Shown here: in pieces, positions 1-8,514 of the stretch
Numbering within the stretch: position 1 is the stretch's first letter
How the letters are laid out: each line of letters starts with the position of its first letter
Assembly (NCBI RefSeq): GCF_014649015.1
Contig: NZ_BMSF01000003.1
Location: 62,001-126,000, forward strand
Direction of reading: 5' to 3'
Source: Streptomyces narbonensis
GTDB taxonomy: Bacteria; Actinomycetota; Actinomycetes; Streptomycetales; Streptomycetaceae
Length of the DNA: 64,000 bases
Translations under genes and position numbers: made by a program
The notes under the pieces: model-generated
Database searches by the model: none
Told to the model about the DNA's origin: nothing
What the model saw: the letters and a program-made list of their open reading frames with translations, nothing else

Positions 1-1
1 G

Positions 2-433
2 GCCGGGACCGTCGACGGGCTCGGGCTGCTGCCCGTACGGGTGCGGTTCGCGCGCGAGAAGACCCTGGCGCGGCCGGTCGGCGAGGCGCTCGGGGAGCGG
101 GTCGAGGGGTACGAGATCCACCACGGTGTCGCGGACGTGCTCGGCGGCGAGCCGTTCCTGGACGGGTGCCGGGTGGGCTCCGTGTGGGGTACGCACTGGC
201 ACGGGTCGCTGGAGAGCGACGGATTCCGGCGGGCGTTCCTGCGGGAGGTCGCGGCGGCGGCCGGCCGACGGTTCGTGCCGGCGCCCGACACCTCGTTCGG
301 CACGCTCCGGGAGGAGCAGCTGGACCGGCTCGGCGACCTGATCGAGGAGCACGCGGACACGGACGCGCTGCTGCGGCTGATCGAGGAGGGGGCCCCGGCG
401 GGGCTGCCGTTCGTGCCGCCGGGCGCGCCGTGA
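2..433 (+). CDS. cobQ: Cobyric acid synthase CobQ, C-terminal part (partial)
   Basis: Only the last 143 residues are in the window; the 5' end lies upstream. CobQ amidates the side chains of adenosylcobyrinic a,c-diamide with glutamine as nitrogen donor. The visible part is the end of the class I glutaminase domain. The GYEIHHG segment matches the motif shared by CobQ and CobB-type amidotransferases, and VWGTHWHG carries the catalytic histidine region. The downstream chelatase, cobO and cobB genes on the same strand support a cobalamin operon. The nucleophilic cysteine lies outside the window, so activity cannot be judged. Confidence 0.9.
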   Translation, partial: AGTVDGLGLLPVRVRFAREKTLARPVGEALGERVEGYEIHHGVADVLGGEPFLDGCRVGSVWGTHWHGSLESDGFRRAFLREVAAAAGRRFVPAPDTSFGTLREEQLDRLGDLIEEHADTDALLRLIEEGAPAGLPFVPPGAP

Positions 434-509
434 GGGGCACCGCCGACGTCGCGGTCCGCCCGCGACACCACACGCATCAGCTGATCGAACTCGAGGAAGG
501 AACCGACCG

Positions 510-2585
510 ATGAGCACCCGGTATCCGTTCACCGCCGTCGTCGGCATGGACGATCTGCGGCTCGCGCTGCTGCTGAACGCGGTCAGTCCGGCGGTGGGCG
601 GTGTGCTCGTCCGGGGCGAGAAGGGGACCGCCAAGTCCACGGCCGTCCGCGCGCTTGCCGATCTGCTGCCCGCCGTGCCCGTCGTCGCCGGCTGCCGGTT
701 CAGCTGTGATCCGGCCTCGCCCGACCTGGGCTGCCCCGACGGGCCGCACGGGACGGCGCCCGGCATCGAGCGTCCCGCGCGGATGGTCGAGCTGCCCGTC
801 GGCGCCTCCGAGGACCGGCTCGTCGGCGCGCTCGACATCGAGAAGGCACTCGCCGAGGGCGTGAAGGCCTTCGAGCCGGGGCTCCTCGCCGCGGCGCATC
901 GGGGCATCCTGTACGTCGACGAGGTCAACCTGCTGAGCGATCACCTGATCGACCACCTCCTCGACGCCGCCGCCATGGGCGCCTCCCACGTCGAGCGCGA
1001 AGGCGTCTCCGTGCGCCATGCGGCCCGCTTCCTGCTCGTCGGGACCATGAACCCCGAAGAGGGCGAGTTGCGGCCGCAGTTGCTCGACCGGTTCGGGCTG
1101 ACCGTCGAGGTCGCCGCCTCCCGCGTGCCCGAGCAGCGGGTGGAGGTCGTCCGGCGGCGGCTCGCCTTCGAGGACGACCCCGCCGCGTTCGCCGCGCGCT
1201 GGGCCGACGAGGAGACCGCGCTGCGGGACCGGATCGTCGCCGCCCGCGAGCTCCTTCCCAAGGTGGCCCTCGGCGACGCCGCGCTGCTCCAGATCGCCGC
1301 GACCTGCGCCGCGTTCGAGGTCGACGGCATGCGCGCCGACATCGTCATGGCGCGGGCGGCGACCGCCCTCGCCGCCTGGGCCGGGCGGACGCAGGTCACC
1401 TCCGAGGACGTGCGACAGGCCGCGCTCCTGGCCCTCCCCCACCGTCGGCGGCGCAACCCCTTCGACGCGCCGGGCCTCGACGAGGACAAGCTCGACGAGA
1501 CGCTTGAGCAGTTCAAGGGGGACGACGAGGATCCGGAGCCGGAGGGCCCCGGTGACGGTCCGGGGGACGGCGGTCCGGGCGGTGGCGGTCCTGACGGCGG
1601 TGGCATTCCGCCGCAGGGCGACGCGCCCGAGGACACCACGTCGCCCGAGGACGTCCCCGCACCCGCTGACGTCCCCGCGCCCGCCGAGGCGCCCGCGTCC
1701 GCGCCGCAGGGCTCCGGCGCCGGTGAGCGCGCGGCCGTCCGGGCGGCCGAGCCCTTCCGTACGAAGATGCTGAGCGTGCCCGGGCTGGGCGAGGGCGCCG
1801 CCGGGCGCCGTTCCCGGGCCCGTACCGAGCACGGCCGTACCACCGGGGCCACCCGGCCCCGCGGCGCGCTGACCAAGCTCCACCTCGCGGCGACCGTGCA
1901 GGCCGCCGCCCCGCACCAGCGGGCGCGCGGGCGGACCGGCCCCGGGCTCGTCGTCCGGCGGGACGACCTGCGGCAGGCGACCCGGGAGGGGCGCGAGGGG
2001 AACCTCGTGCTCTTCGCCGTGGACGCCTCCGGCTCGATGGCGGCCCGGCAGCGGATGAGCGCCGTGAAGGGGGCCGTCCTCTCCCTGCTCCTCGATGCCT
2101 ACCAGCGGCGCGACAAGGTCGGTCTTGTCACCTTCCGGGGCCGTACCGCCGACCTCGCGCTGCCGCCGACCTCGTCGGTGGACGCGGCGGCCGCCCGCCT
2201 CGAACAGCTCCCGACGGGTGGCCGCACGCCGCTCTCGGCCGGGCTGCTCAAGGCCCACGACGTCCTGCGGATCGAGCGGCTGCGGGACCCCTCGCGCCGC
2301 CCGCTGCTCGTCGTCGTGACCGATGGCCGGGCGACCGGCGGGGGCGCCGACCCGGTGGCGCTGGCCGCCCGGGCGGCCCGGCTGCACGCGGCCGACGGCA
2401 CGGCGAGCGTGGTCGTGGACTGCGAGACGGGACCGGTGCGGCTCGGGCTCGCCGGGAGCCTCGCACGCGAACTCGGCGGCACCGCCGTCACCTTGGACGA
2501 GCTGCGCGCCGACTCGATCGCCGGCCTCGTCAAGGACGTACAGGCAGCAGGACAGACAACGCAGACCGCATGGAGGGCCGCTTAA
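510..2585 (+). CDS. Cobaltochelatase / magnesium chelatase-like ATPase, I and D domains fused
   Basis: 691 residues. An AAA+ ChlI/BchI-like domain (about residues 5-330) has Walker A GEKGTAKST at 36-44 and a Walker B-type LYVDEVNLL. An acidic, Gly/Pro/Ala-rich linker (about 335-405) leads to a C-terminal von Willebrand A domain with the MIDAS start DASGS at 505-509. This I/D fusion is the motor subunit of a metal chelatase; next to cobO and cobB the expected metal is cobalt, working with a CobN subunit that would lie upstream of the window. The ATG at 510 follows a GAGGAAGGA ribosome site. The stop overlaps the cobO start (TAATG), so the two are translationally coupled. Use in Mg insertion is possible but unlikely in a non-phototroph. 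Confidence 0.88.
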   Translation: MSTRYPFTAVVGMDDLRLALLLNAVSPAVGGVLVRGEKGTAKSTAVRALADLLPAVPVVAGCRFSCDPASPDLGCPDGPHGTAPGIERPARMVELPVGASEDRLVGALDIEKALAEGVKAFEPGLLAAAHRGILYVDEVNLLSDHLIDHLLDAAAMGASHVEREGVSVRHAARFLLVGTMNPEEGELRPQLLDRFGLTVEVAASRVPEQRVEVVRRRLAFEDDPAAFAARWADEETALRDRIVAARELLPKVALGDAALLQIAATCAAFEVDGMRADIVMARAATALAAWAGRTQVTSEDVRQAALLALPHRRRRNPFDAPGLDEDKLDETLEQFKGDDEDPEPEGPGDGPGDGGPGGGGPDGGGIPPQGDAPEDTTSPEDVPAPADVPAPAEAPASAPQGSGAGERAAVRAAEPFRTKMLSVPGLGEGAAGRRSRARTEHGRTTGATRPRGALTKLHLAATVQAAAPHQRARGRTGPGLVVRRDDLRQATREGREGNLVLFAVDASGSMAARQRMSAVKGAVLSLLLDAYQRRDKVGLVTFRGRTADLALPPTSSVDAAAARLEQLPTGGRTPLSAGLLKAHDVLRIERLRDPSRRPLLVVVTDGRATGGGADPVALAARAARLHAADGTASVVVDCETGPVRLGLAGSLARELGGTAVTLDELRADSIAGLVKDVQAAGQTTQTAWRAA

Positions 2586-3193
2586 TGCCGCAGGGACAGC
2601 CGACCGTCGTACCCGACGACGGTCTCACCACCCGTCAGCGCCGCAACCGTGCACTCGTGATGGTGCACACGGGCGTCGGCAAGGGGAAGTCGACCGCCGC
2701 GTTCGGCATGGCGCTGCGCGCCTGGAACCAGGGCTGGCCGATCGGGGTGTTCCAGTTCGTCAAGTCCGCCAAGTGGAAGGTCGGCGAGGAGAACGCCCTC
2801 AAGGCGCTCGGCGAGACGGGCAAGGGCGGCACCGTCACCTGGAACAAGATGGGCGAGGGCTGGTCCTGGATCCAGCGCGAGGTCGCCGAGGGCGAGCAGT
2901 CGCACGAGGAGAAGGCCCGCGAGGGCTGGGAGCAGGTCAAGCGGGACCTCGCCGAGGAGAAGTACACGTTCTACGTCCTCGACGAGTTCGCCTACCTGCT
3001 GCACTGGGGCTGGATCGACGTCAAGGAGGTCGTCGAGGTCCTCCGCGACCGTCCCGGTCAGCAGCACGTCGTCATCACCGGGCGCAACGCGCCGCAGGAA
3101 CTGGTCGACTTCGCCGATCTCGTCACCGACATGTCCAAGGTCAAGCACCCGATGGACGCCGGTCAGAAGGGCCAGCGGGGCATCGAGTGGTAG
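2585..3193 (+). CDS. cobO: Cob(I)yrinic acid a,c-diamide adenosyltransferase
   Basis: 202 residues. Transfers the 5'-deoxyadenosyl group of ATP to Co(I) corrinoids (CobA/CobO/BtuR family). The P-loop GVGKGKS lies at about 30-36, followed by the family-typical AFGMALRAW and FQFVKSAKW, and later the DE pair in YVLDEFAYLL. The ATG at 2585 shares its A with the TAA stop of the chelatase; a longer reading from 2570 adds only five residues and is less likely. The following cobB gene starts at a GTG inside the last codons of this gene, so chelatase, cobO and cobB form one coupled operon. Confidence 0.93.
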   Translation: MPQGQPTVVPDDGLTTRQRRNRALVMVHTGVGKGKSTAAFGMALRAWNQGWPIGVFQFVKSAKWKVGEENALKALGETGKGGTVTWNKMGEGWSWIQREVAEGEQSHEEKAREGWEQVKRDLAEEKYTFYVLDEFAYLLHWGWIDVKEVVEVLRDRPGQQHVVITGRNAPQELVDFADLVTDMSKVKHPMDAGQKGQRGIEW

Positions 3194-4605
3194 CACGTCT
3201 CGTCATCGCCGCGCCCTCCTCGGGCGCGGGCAAGACCACGGTCGCGACCGGCCTGATGGCCGCGTTCGCCGGCCGTGGGCTCGCCGTCTCCCCGCACAAG
3301 GTCGGGCCCGACTACATCGACCCCGGCTACCACGCGCTCGCGACCGGCCGTCCGGGCCGCAACCTCGACGCGTACATGTGCGGTACGGGGCAGATCGCTC
3401 CGCTCTTCCTGCACGGGGCACGCGGCTGCGACCTGGCCGTCGTCGAGGGCGTCATGGGCCTGTACGACGGGGCCGCCGACCAGGGCGAGCTGGCGTCCAC
3501 CGCGCAGGTGGCGAAGCTGCTCAAGGCGCCGGTGGTGCTCGTCGTGGACGCGTCCTCGCAGTCGCGTTCGGTGGCGGCGCTCGTGCACGGCTTCGCGTCC
3601 TGGGACCCCGAGGTGCGGATCGGGGGCGTGATCCTCAACAAGGTCGCGACGGACCGGCACGAGCACCTGCTGCGTGAGGCGCTCGGGGGCTCCGGGGTGC
3701 CGGTGCTCGGCGTGCTGCGGCGGGCGCCCGCCGTCGCGACTCCGTCGCGGCATCTGGGGCTCGTGCCCGTCGCCGAGCGGCAGGCCGCGGCCGTGGAGGC
3801 GGTGGCGGCGCAGGCGGAGCAGGTGCTTGCCGGGTGTGACATGGAAGCTCTGCTCGCGCTCGCGCGCAGTGCTCCCGACATGCACGACGACCCGTGGGAG
3901 CCGGGGGTCGTCGAGCGGCTGCACGTCGGTGGTTCCGTGGTGCCCGCCCTCCCCCGTACTTCGTCCGGGGGGACCCCCGTCGCCCCGGCGGGGCGCGTGC
4001 CCGCGGCGCGGCCGGTCGTCGCCGTCGCCGGTGGAGCCGCGTTCACCTTCTCGTACGCCGAGCACACGGAGCTGCTGCGGGCGGCCGGGGCCGAGGTCGT
4101 CACGTTCGATCCGCTGCGCGACGAGAGCCTTCCCGAGGGGACGAGCGGGCTCGTCATAGGCGGCGGGTTCCCCGAGATGTACGGGGCCGAGCTGTCCGCG
4201 AACGAGCCGCTGCGCAAGGCCGTCGCCGAGCTCGCCGCGGCGGGGGCGCCGATCGCCGCCGAGTGCGCCGGACTGCTGTATCTGGCGCGGTCCCTCGACG
4301 GCCGGCCGATGTGCGGGGTGCTCGACGCCGACGCGCGGATGTCGGAGCGGCTCACCCTCGGGTACCGGGACGCCGTCGCCGTGAGCGACAGCGTGCTGGC
4401 CCCGGCAGGGGCGCGGATGCGGGGGCACGAGTTCCACCGGACCGTGATCGAGCCGGGCGCCGGGGCGCAGGCGGCCTGGGGGCTGCGGCAGCCGGAGCGG
4501 CGCGTCGAGGGCTTCGTGCAGGACGGGGTGCACGCCAGTTACGTCCACACCCACTGGGCGGGGTCGCCGGAGGCCGCCGTGCGTTTCGTGGAGCACTGCG
4601 CGTGA
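3187..4605 (+). CDS. cobB: Cobyrinic acid a,c-diamide synthase
   Basis: 472 residues. ATP- and glutamine-dependent amidation of carboxylates a and c of (hydrogeno)cobyrinic acid. The N-terminal dethiobiotin-synthetase-like domain opens with PSSGAGKTT (about 10-18). The C-terminal class I glutaminase has AAECAGLLYL with nucleophile Cys360, and the catalytic His in YVHTHWAGS near the end. Starts at GTG 3187, overlapping the cobO stop. A Pro/Ala/Gly-rich stretch (about residues 250-275) joins the two domains. No promoter is seen between cobO and cobB. Confidence 0.93.
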   Translation: MVARLVIAAPSSGAGKTTVATGLMAAFAGRGLAVSPHKVGPDYIDPGYHALATGRPGRNLDAYMCGTGQIAPLFLHGARGCDLAVVEGVMGLYDGAADQGELASTAQVAKLLKAPVVLVVDASSQSRSVAALVHGFASWDPEVRIGGVILNKVATDRHEHLLREALGGSGVPVLGVLRRAPAVATPSRHLGLVPVAERQAAAVEAVAAQAEQVLAGCDMEALLALARSAPDMHDDPWEPGVVERLHVGGSVVPALPRTSSGGTPVAPAGRVPAARPVVAVAGGAAFTFSYAEHTELLRAAGAEVVTFDPLRDESLPEGTSGLVIGGGFPEMYGAELSANEPLRKAVAELAAAGAPIAAECAGLLYLARSLDGRPMCGVLDADARMSERLTLGYRDAVAVSDSVLAPAGARMRGHEFHRTVIEPGAGAQAAWGLRQPERRVEGFVQDGVHASYVHTHWAGSPEAAVRFVEHCA

Positions 4606-4607
4606 GA

Positions 4608-5336
4608 TCAGCCGCCGGAGACGCCCACCACGAGCCAGATGAAGCCGACGCCCCCGACCGTGCACAGCAGGGTCGAGCGGGCGGGGTGTTCGTGGTGGGC
4701 CTCGGGCAGGATCTCGGCGGCGGCGAGGTAGAGCAGGGCACCGCCGAAGAAGCCGAGATAGGCACCGAGGAGTTCCTCCGGAAGGGTGAACAGCAAGGTG
4801 GAAGCGGCGCCGATGATCGGGGCGAGCGCGTCGGCGACGAGCATCCCGACGGCCCTGCGGCGGGCGTTCCCGTAGAGGCTCGTGATCGTGTACGTGTTGA
4901 AGCCGTCGGCGAAGTCGTGGGTGATGACGGCGAGGGCGACGGTGGCTCCCATGCCCCCGCCGACCTGGAAGGCGGCGCCGAGGGCGACGCCGTCCATGAG
5001 GCTGTGCAGGACCATCGCGGCGGCCGCGGTGAGACCGACCTGCGGGACCCTCTCGTCGGCCCCGACCCCGTGTGCCGCCTGGCGGACGGCGAGGAGGCGC
5101 TCCACCACATGGGCGAAGAGGAAGCCGCCGACGAAGAGCAGCAGGGCCTCCGGGACGCCGAACACCGCCTCCCCCGCGGCCTCCAAGGCCTCCGGCAGGA
5201 GGTCGAGTCCGACGACGCCGAGCATGAGCCCGCCGGCGAGGCCGAGGACGAGGTGGCGGCGGTCGGTGACCCGCCCGGCGACCCACCCGCCGAAGAGCGT
5301 CATGAGGAACGCGCCGAGCGCGACGACCACAGCCAT
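4608..5336 (-). CDS. ZIP-family divalent metal transporter
   Basis: 242 residues, mostly hydrophobic with about eight membrane segments. The metal-site helices contain AAAAMVLHSLMDGVALG and AVITHDFADGF, matching the HSxxDG and H-D/E-xxDG patterns of ZIP helices IV and V. The protein would import Zn or another divalent ion. It lies opposite to the cob genes, its stop two bases after the cobB stop. Its position inside a cobalamin cluster raises cobalt or zinc supply as its role, but this is inference. The AAAGG upstream of ATG 5336 is a plausible ribosome site. Confidence 0.85.
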   Translation of the reverse strand: MAVVVALGAFLMTLFGGWVAGRVTDRRHLVLGLAGGLMLGVVGLDLLPEALEAAGEAVFGVPEALLLFVGGFLFAHVVERLLAVRQAAHGVGADERVPQVGLTAAAAMVLHSLMDGVALGAAFQVGGGMGATVALAVITHDFADGFNTYTITSLYGNARRRAVGMLVADALAPIIGAASTLLFTLPEELLGAYLGFFGGALLYLAAAEILPEAHHEHPARSTLLCTVGGVGFIWLVVGVSGG

Positions 5337-5360
5337 GGGCCTTTGCTACCGGATGCGGCG

Positions 5361-5993
5361 GTGTGCGCGCACCTCGGTGTGGGGGCGCGTCCGGGCGTTC
5401 CGGTGGACGACGTACTGGCGCTGGTCGACGCGGTGCTGCGGGAGGCGGGGCTGACGCGGGCGGCGGTGCGGTCGCTGGCCACGCTGGACGCGCGGGCCGC
5501 GGAGCCGGGTGTCGCGGGCGCGGGCGCGGAGCTGGGGGTTCCGGTGCGGGGCTTCCCGGCCGGAGAGCTGGCCGCCGTCCCCGTACCGCATCCGTCGGCG
5601 CTGCCGCGGGAGGCGACGGGGACGCCGTCGGTGGCGGAGGCGGCCGCGCTGCTCACGGCGGGAGCGGGAGCCGCGGGGTCCAGTGGGGCCGCGGGGTCCG
5701 GCGAGCTCGGCGGGGCTGATGGGTCGAGCTTGGCCGATGAGCCGGCCTTGGCTTCCGGGCCGGCGGGGGCTTCCGGGTCCGCCGGAGCCGCTGGGCGTGG
5801 GGATGCCGGGCGGGCCGTGCTGCTCGTGCCGAAGCGGAAATCGCGGAGCGTTACGTGTGCGATCGCCACGTGCGTACCGGTTTGTCCGCACGAACATGCC
5901 CCAGGCGTACGGTTGTTGCACCTGACTCACGGGTACATCGCTCGCGAGCCTGGCTCACCCCCCACCATCCCCACCCCCCACACGACGGCGGCC
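5361..5993 (+). CDS. CobE / CbiG C-terminal-like cobalamin domain, in frame with cobC
   Basis: The frame reads from a GTG at 5361 (alternatives TTG 5343, GTG 5379) into a recognisable CobE/CbiG-C domain. It has an N-terminal GVGARPGV, ALVDAVLREAGL, then ATLDARAAEPG, and ends with VLLVPKRKSRSVTCAIA. Between about residues 115 and 155 is a Gly/Ala/Ser-rich insertion. The family takes part in ring contraction or a late step of corrin synthesis. No stop codon occurs before cobC, so this may be the N-terminal half of a CobE-CobC fusion of about 563 residues. Against that, residues coded by 5870-5993 look like translated intergenic sequence. The start lies only 24 bases from the divergent ZIP start and has no good ribosome site. 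The end given is just before the first cobC ATG. Confidence 0.55.
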
Positions 5994-7052
5994 ATGGACA
6001 TGCACACGCAATCCGACGCCCACGACCTGCGCCACCACGGTGACGCCGAGGTACGGGACGAGAAGCTGATCGATCTCGCGGTCAACGTCCGGACGAACAC
6101 CCCTCCGGACTGGCTGCGCAAGAGAATCGCCGATTCACTGACCGGCCTCGCGGCCTATCCCGACGGCAGAGCCGCGCGGGCCGCGGTCGCCGTGAGGCAC
6201 GATCTGCCGCCCGGCCGGGTGCTGCTCACCGCCGGCGCCGCGGAGGCCTTCGTGCTGCTCGCGCGGGCGCTGCCGGTGCGGCGGCCCGTGGTGGTGCACC
6301 CGCAGTTCACCGAGCCGGAGGCGGCGCTGCGCGACGCCGGGCACGAGGTGGGCCGGGTGCTGCTCCGCGAGGAGGACGGCTTCCGGCTGGATCCGGCGGC
6401 GGTGCCCGACGACGCGGACCTGGTGGTGATCGGGAACCCCACGAACCCGACCTCCGTCCTGCATCCCGCCGCCACGATCGCCGCCCTGGCCCGGCCCGGC
6501 CGGACGCTGGTGGTCGACGAGGCGTTCATGGACGCGGTGCCGGGCGAGCGGGAGTCGCTGGCCGGGCGGACCGACGTGCCGGGGCTCGTGGTACTGCGCA
6601 GCCTCACCAAGACCTGGGGGCTCGCGGGCCTGCGGATCGGGTACGTCCTCGCCGAGCCGGAGACGATCGCCCTGCTCGAACGGGCGCAACCGCTGTGGCC
6701 GGTGTCGACGCCGGCCCTGGTGGCGGCGGAGGCCTGCATGTCGCGGATGGCGCTGGCGGAGGCCGAGCACGCGGCGCACCGGATCGGTGTGGAGCGGGCG
6801 CATCTGCTCGCCGGTCTCGCGGAGTTCGACGAGGTGCGGACGGTCGCCGGGGCCGAGGGTCCCTTCGTCCTGCTGCGGATCGACGGGGCGGACGCGATAC
6901 GGGACCGGCTGCGGCTCCTGGGCTTCGCGGCCCGGCGGGGGGACACCTTCCCGGGTCTCGACCGGAACTGGCTGCGGCTCGCGGTCCGGGACCGGGCCAC
7001 GACGAACCGATTCCTCCAGGCCCTGGACCAGGCGCTCCTGCTGAACGGCTGA
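5994..7052 (+). CDS. cobC: CobC-type PLP-dependent threonine-phosphate decarboxylase / aminotransferase
   Basis: 352 residues from ATG 5994 (or 350 from ATG 6000). Fold-type I PLP enzyme of the histidinol-phosphate aminotransferase/CobD family, called CobC in actinobacteria. It is proposed to make the aminopropanol-type arm used in the nucleotide loop. Visible are LTAGAAEAFVLLARAL for cofactor phosphate binding, GNPTNPT, DEAFMD and the Schiff-base lysine in SLTKTWGLAGLRIGY. The reading frame is open upstream into the CobE-like domain, so the true N-terminus is unsure. A strong hairpin follows the stop. Confidence 0.85.
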   Translation: MDMHTQSDAHDLRHHGDAEVRDEKLIDLAVNVRTNTPPDWLRKRIADSLTGLAAYPDGRAARAAVAVRHDLPPGRVLLTAGAAEAFVLLARALPVRRPVVVHPQFTEPEAALRDAGHEVGRVLLREEDGFRLDPAAVPDDADLVVIGNPTNPTSVLHPAATIAALARPGRTLVVDEAFMDAVPGERESLAGRTDVPGLVVLRSLTKTWGLAGLRIGYVLAEPETIALLERAQPLWPVSTPALVAAEACMSRMALAEAEHAAHRIGVERAHLLAGLAEFDEVRTVAGAEGPFVLLRIDGADAIRDRLRLLGFAARRGDTFPGLDRNWLRLAVRDRATTNRFLQALDQALLLNG

Positions 7053-7087
7053 GGCCCGGCGTACAGGAGGACGTCCACGCGCGGGAA

Positions 7088-7134
7088 GGGCTGCGGGGAG
7101 GGCGGCGTCGTCACCGCCGCCCTCCCCGCAGCCC
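7088..7134. terminator. Bidirectional hairpin terminator between cobC and the LAETG protein
   Basis: Perfect 20-base inverted repeat (7088-7107 with 7115-7134) around a 7-base loop. It sits between the convergent cobC and surface-protein genes, with a short T run after it on the plus strand. Confidence 0.85.
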
Positions 7135-7186
7135 CGTTTCCCCGGCCACCCCTTTCGGCACCCCCCGGCGCCTCCCCCTCGGGCCG

Positions 7187-8194
7187 TCAGCCGCGCGAGC
7201 GGGCACGCCTGCGGGTGACCGCCAGGGCGCCGCCGCCGGCCACCAGGAGGGCGAGCGCGCCCGCCGCGATGTACGTGGTGGAGGAGCTGCCGCCGGTCTC
7301 GGCGAGGTTCTCGGTGGGGGTGACGCCGCCGTTGTTGGTCTTCACGCCGCCGTCGCTGCTCGGCTCGGCGGTGGGCTGCTGCGAGGGCTGCTCGGAAGGC
7401 CGCTCGGTGGGCTCCTTCGTGGGCTGCTCCGTGGGCTCCTGCGTCGGCTCCTTGGTGGGCTCCTCCGTCGGGGCCGGGCCGTCGGGCGTCTCGCAGGTGG
7501 CCTCGGCGAGCGTCACGGTGCCGTTGACCTCGGCCACGCCCAGCTTCAGCGGGTCGACCTCCACCTTCAGTTCGAGGGCCGTCGCGGCAGCGGTGTCGGA
7601 GGTCGTGGAGGTGCGGGAGAGGTCCAGGGTGACCTGGCCGACGCCCGGCACGCTCACCTTCGTCTGACCGCCGGTGGAGAGAGTGGTCTTCTTGCCGAAG
7701 ACGATCACGTGCCCGAGGACGTTGGACTCGGCGACCGGTTCCTTGCCCACCTCGCACAGCGCCTTGGAGGTGACCTTCTCGACCTCGATGAGGGAGAGCA
7801 GCGGAATGCCGGGGACGTGGACCTGCGCCTTGACCAGGTTCACGTACCCCTCGGCCTTCGTCTCGTCGACGGTGGCCTTGGAGGTGGCGACGTCGGCGGC
7901 GAGGATGTCGATCGGCTCGCCGCCCTCGGCCCCCTTCACCTTCACGGAGAGCGCCGTCTTGTTCTCGGTCTCCGGCGCCTCGACCTCGTTGAGGGAGGTG
8001 CGCACCGGCACGTCCACGGTCTTGCCGAGGAGGGAGACGTCGAGGCCGGCCCGCAGGACGACGGCGGTGGCACGCCCTTCGCCGCCCGTGGCGTGCGCCG
8101 GGGCCGCGAGGAGCACGGGGCCGACGGCCAGGGCGGCGACGGTCGCGGCGGCGGCGGTGCGGCGTACGGGCGTGCGGAAGGTGTTGCTGTTCAA
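7187..8194 (-). CDS. LAETG-anchored secreted surface protein (SCO1860-like)
   Basis: About 335 residues. The N-terminus has a twin-basic start and hydrophobic core followed by APAHA, a typical Sec signal and cleavage site. The middle is a Ser/Thr/Val-rich beta-type domain with two or three cysteines. A Pro/Thr/Glu stalk of repeated TEEPTKEPTQEPTE type spans about 80 residues. It ends in LAETG, a hydrophobic helix and a RRRARSRG tail, the class E sortase signal. It is therefore expected to be linked to the cell wall. The likely start is TTG 8194, 14 bases after GGGGG; the ATG at 8242 would add 16 residues unlike a signal peptide. I recall the same neighbour of cobC in S. coelicolor (SCO1860). 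The ligand is unknown. Confidence 0.85.
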   Translation of the reverse strand: MNSNTFRTPVRRTAAAATVAALAVGPVLLAAPAHATGGEGRATAVVLRAGLDVSLLGKTVDVPVRTSLNEVEAPETENKTALSVKVKGAEGGEPIDILAADVATSKATVDETKAEGYVNLVKAQVHVPGIPLLSLIEVEKVTSKALCEVGKEPVAESNVLGHVIVFGKKTTLSTGGQTKVSVPGVGQVTLDLSRTSTTSDTAAATALELKVEVDPLKLGVAEVNGTVTLAEATCETPDGPAPTEEPTKEPTQEPTEQPTKEPTERPSEQPSQQPTAEPSSDGGVKTNNGGVTPTENLAETGGSSSTTYIAAGALALLVAGGGALAVTRRRARSRG

Positions 8195-8514
8195 GATGGT
8201 GGAACCCCCACAAGAGACATGGCGTCGCCGGCCGCTCACCACGGGGACGGTGGGTCGGCGCGGCCTCGGCGACTTGAGACACCGGAATCTTTACGCACGG
8301 AGAGTGAACCGACAGTCGCCTGACGTGAGTTCACTCCAAAGGGGGGTTTCCGTGTTCATATTCGATTTTTCTCTATACAACCGTTGCCGCACGCCCCGCG
8401 TCTTTCGTACGAGCGGACGCGTGCGGACACCGGCCGGACAGTGCGACGGAAGGTGAAAAACGAGCTGCCACGTCCCGAGGTAACGGACCGTCAACCCGAC
8501 GCCATGGCGAGCGG
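8195..8514. other. Intergenic region, no gene seen
   Basis: 320 bases between the surface-protein start and the siderophore-protein stop. A short AT-rich island (about 8355-8385) stands out and may hold the promoter of the surface-protein gene. An inverted pair AGTGAAC (8303-8309) and GTTCACT (8329-8335) lies inside the presumed leader. Reading frames here lack Streptomyces codon bias. Confidence 0.6.

Noticed and set aside
477..2387. Long open frames antisense to real genes (for example 636 residues opposite the chelatase gene)
   Set aside because: They arise from codon bias in high-GC DNA; composition is Arg/Gly/Pro/Ala rich with no family motif, while the opposite strand codes a clear protein. 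The same applies to the many other long frames in the window.
5337..5360. Separate promoter region between ZIP and the CobE-like frame
   Set aside because: Only 24 bases separate the starts, too short for two promoters; no -10/-35 pair is seen.
1..7052. Cobalamin riboswitch in the cob region
   Set aside because: No B12-box-like segment was found; the operon start lies upstream of the window.
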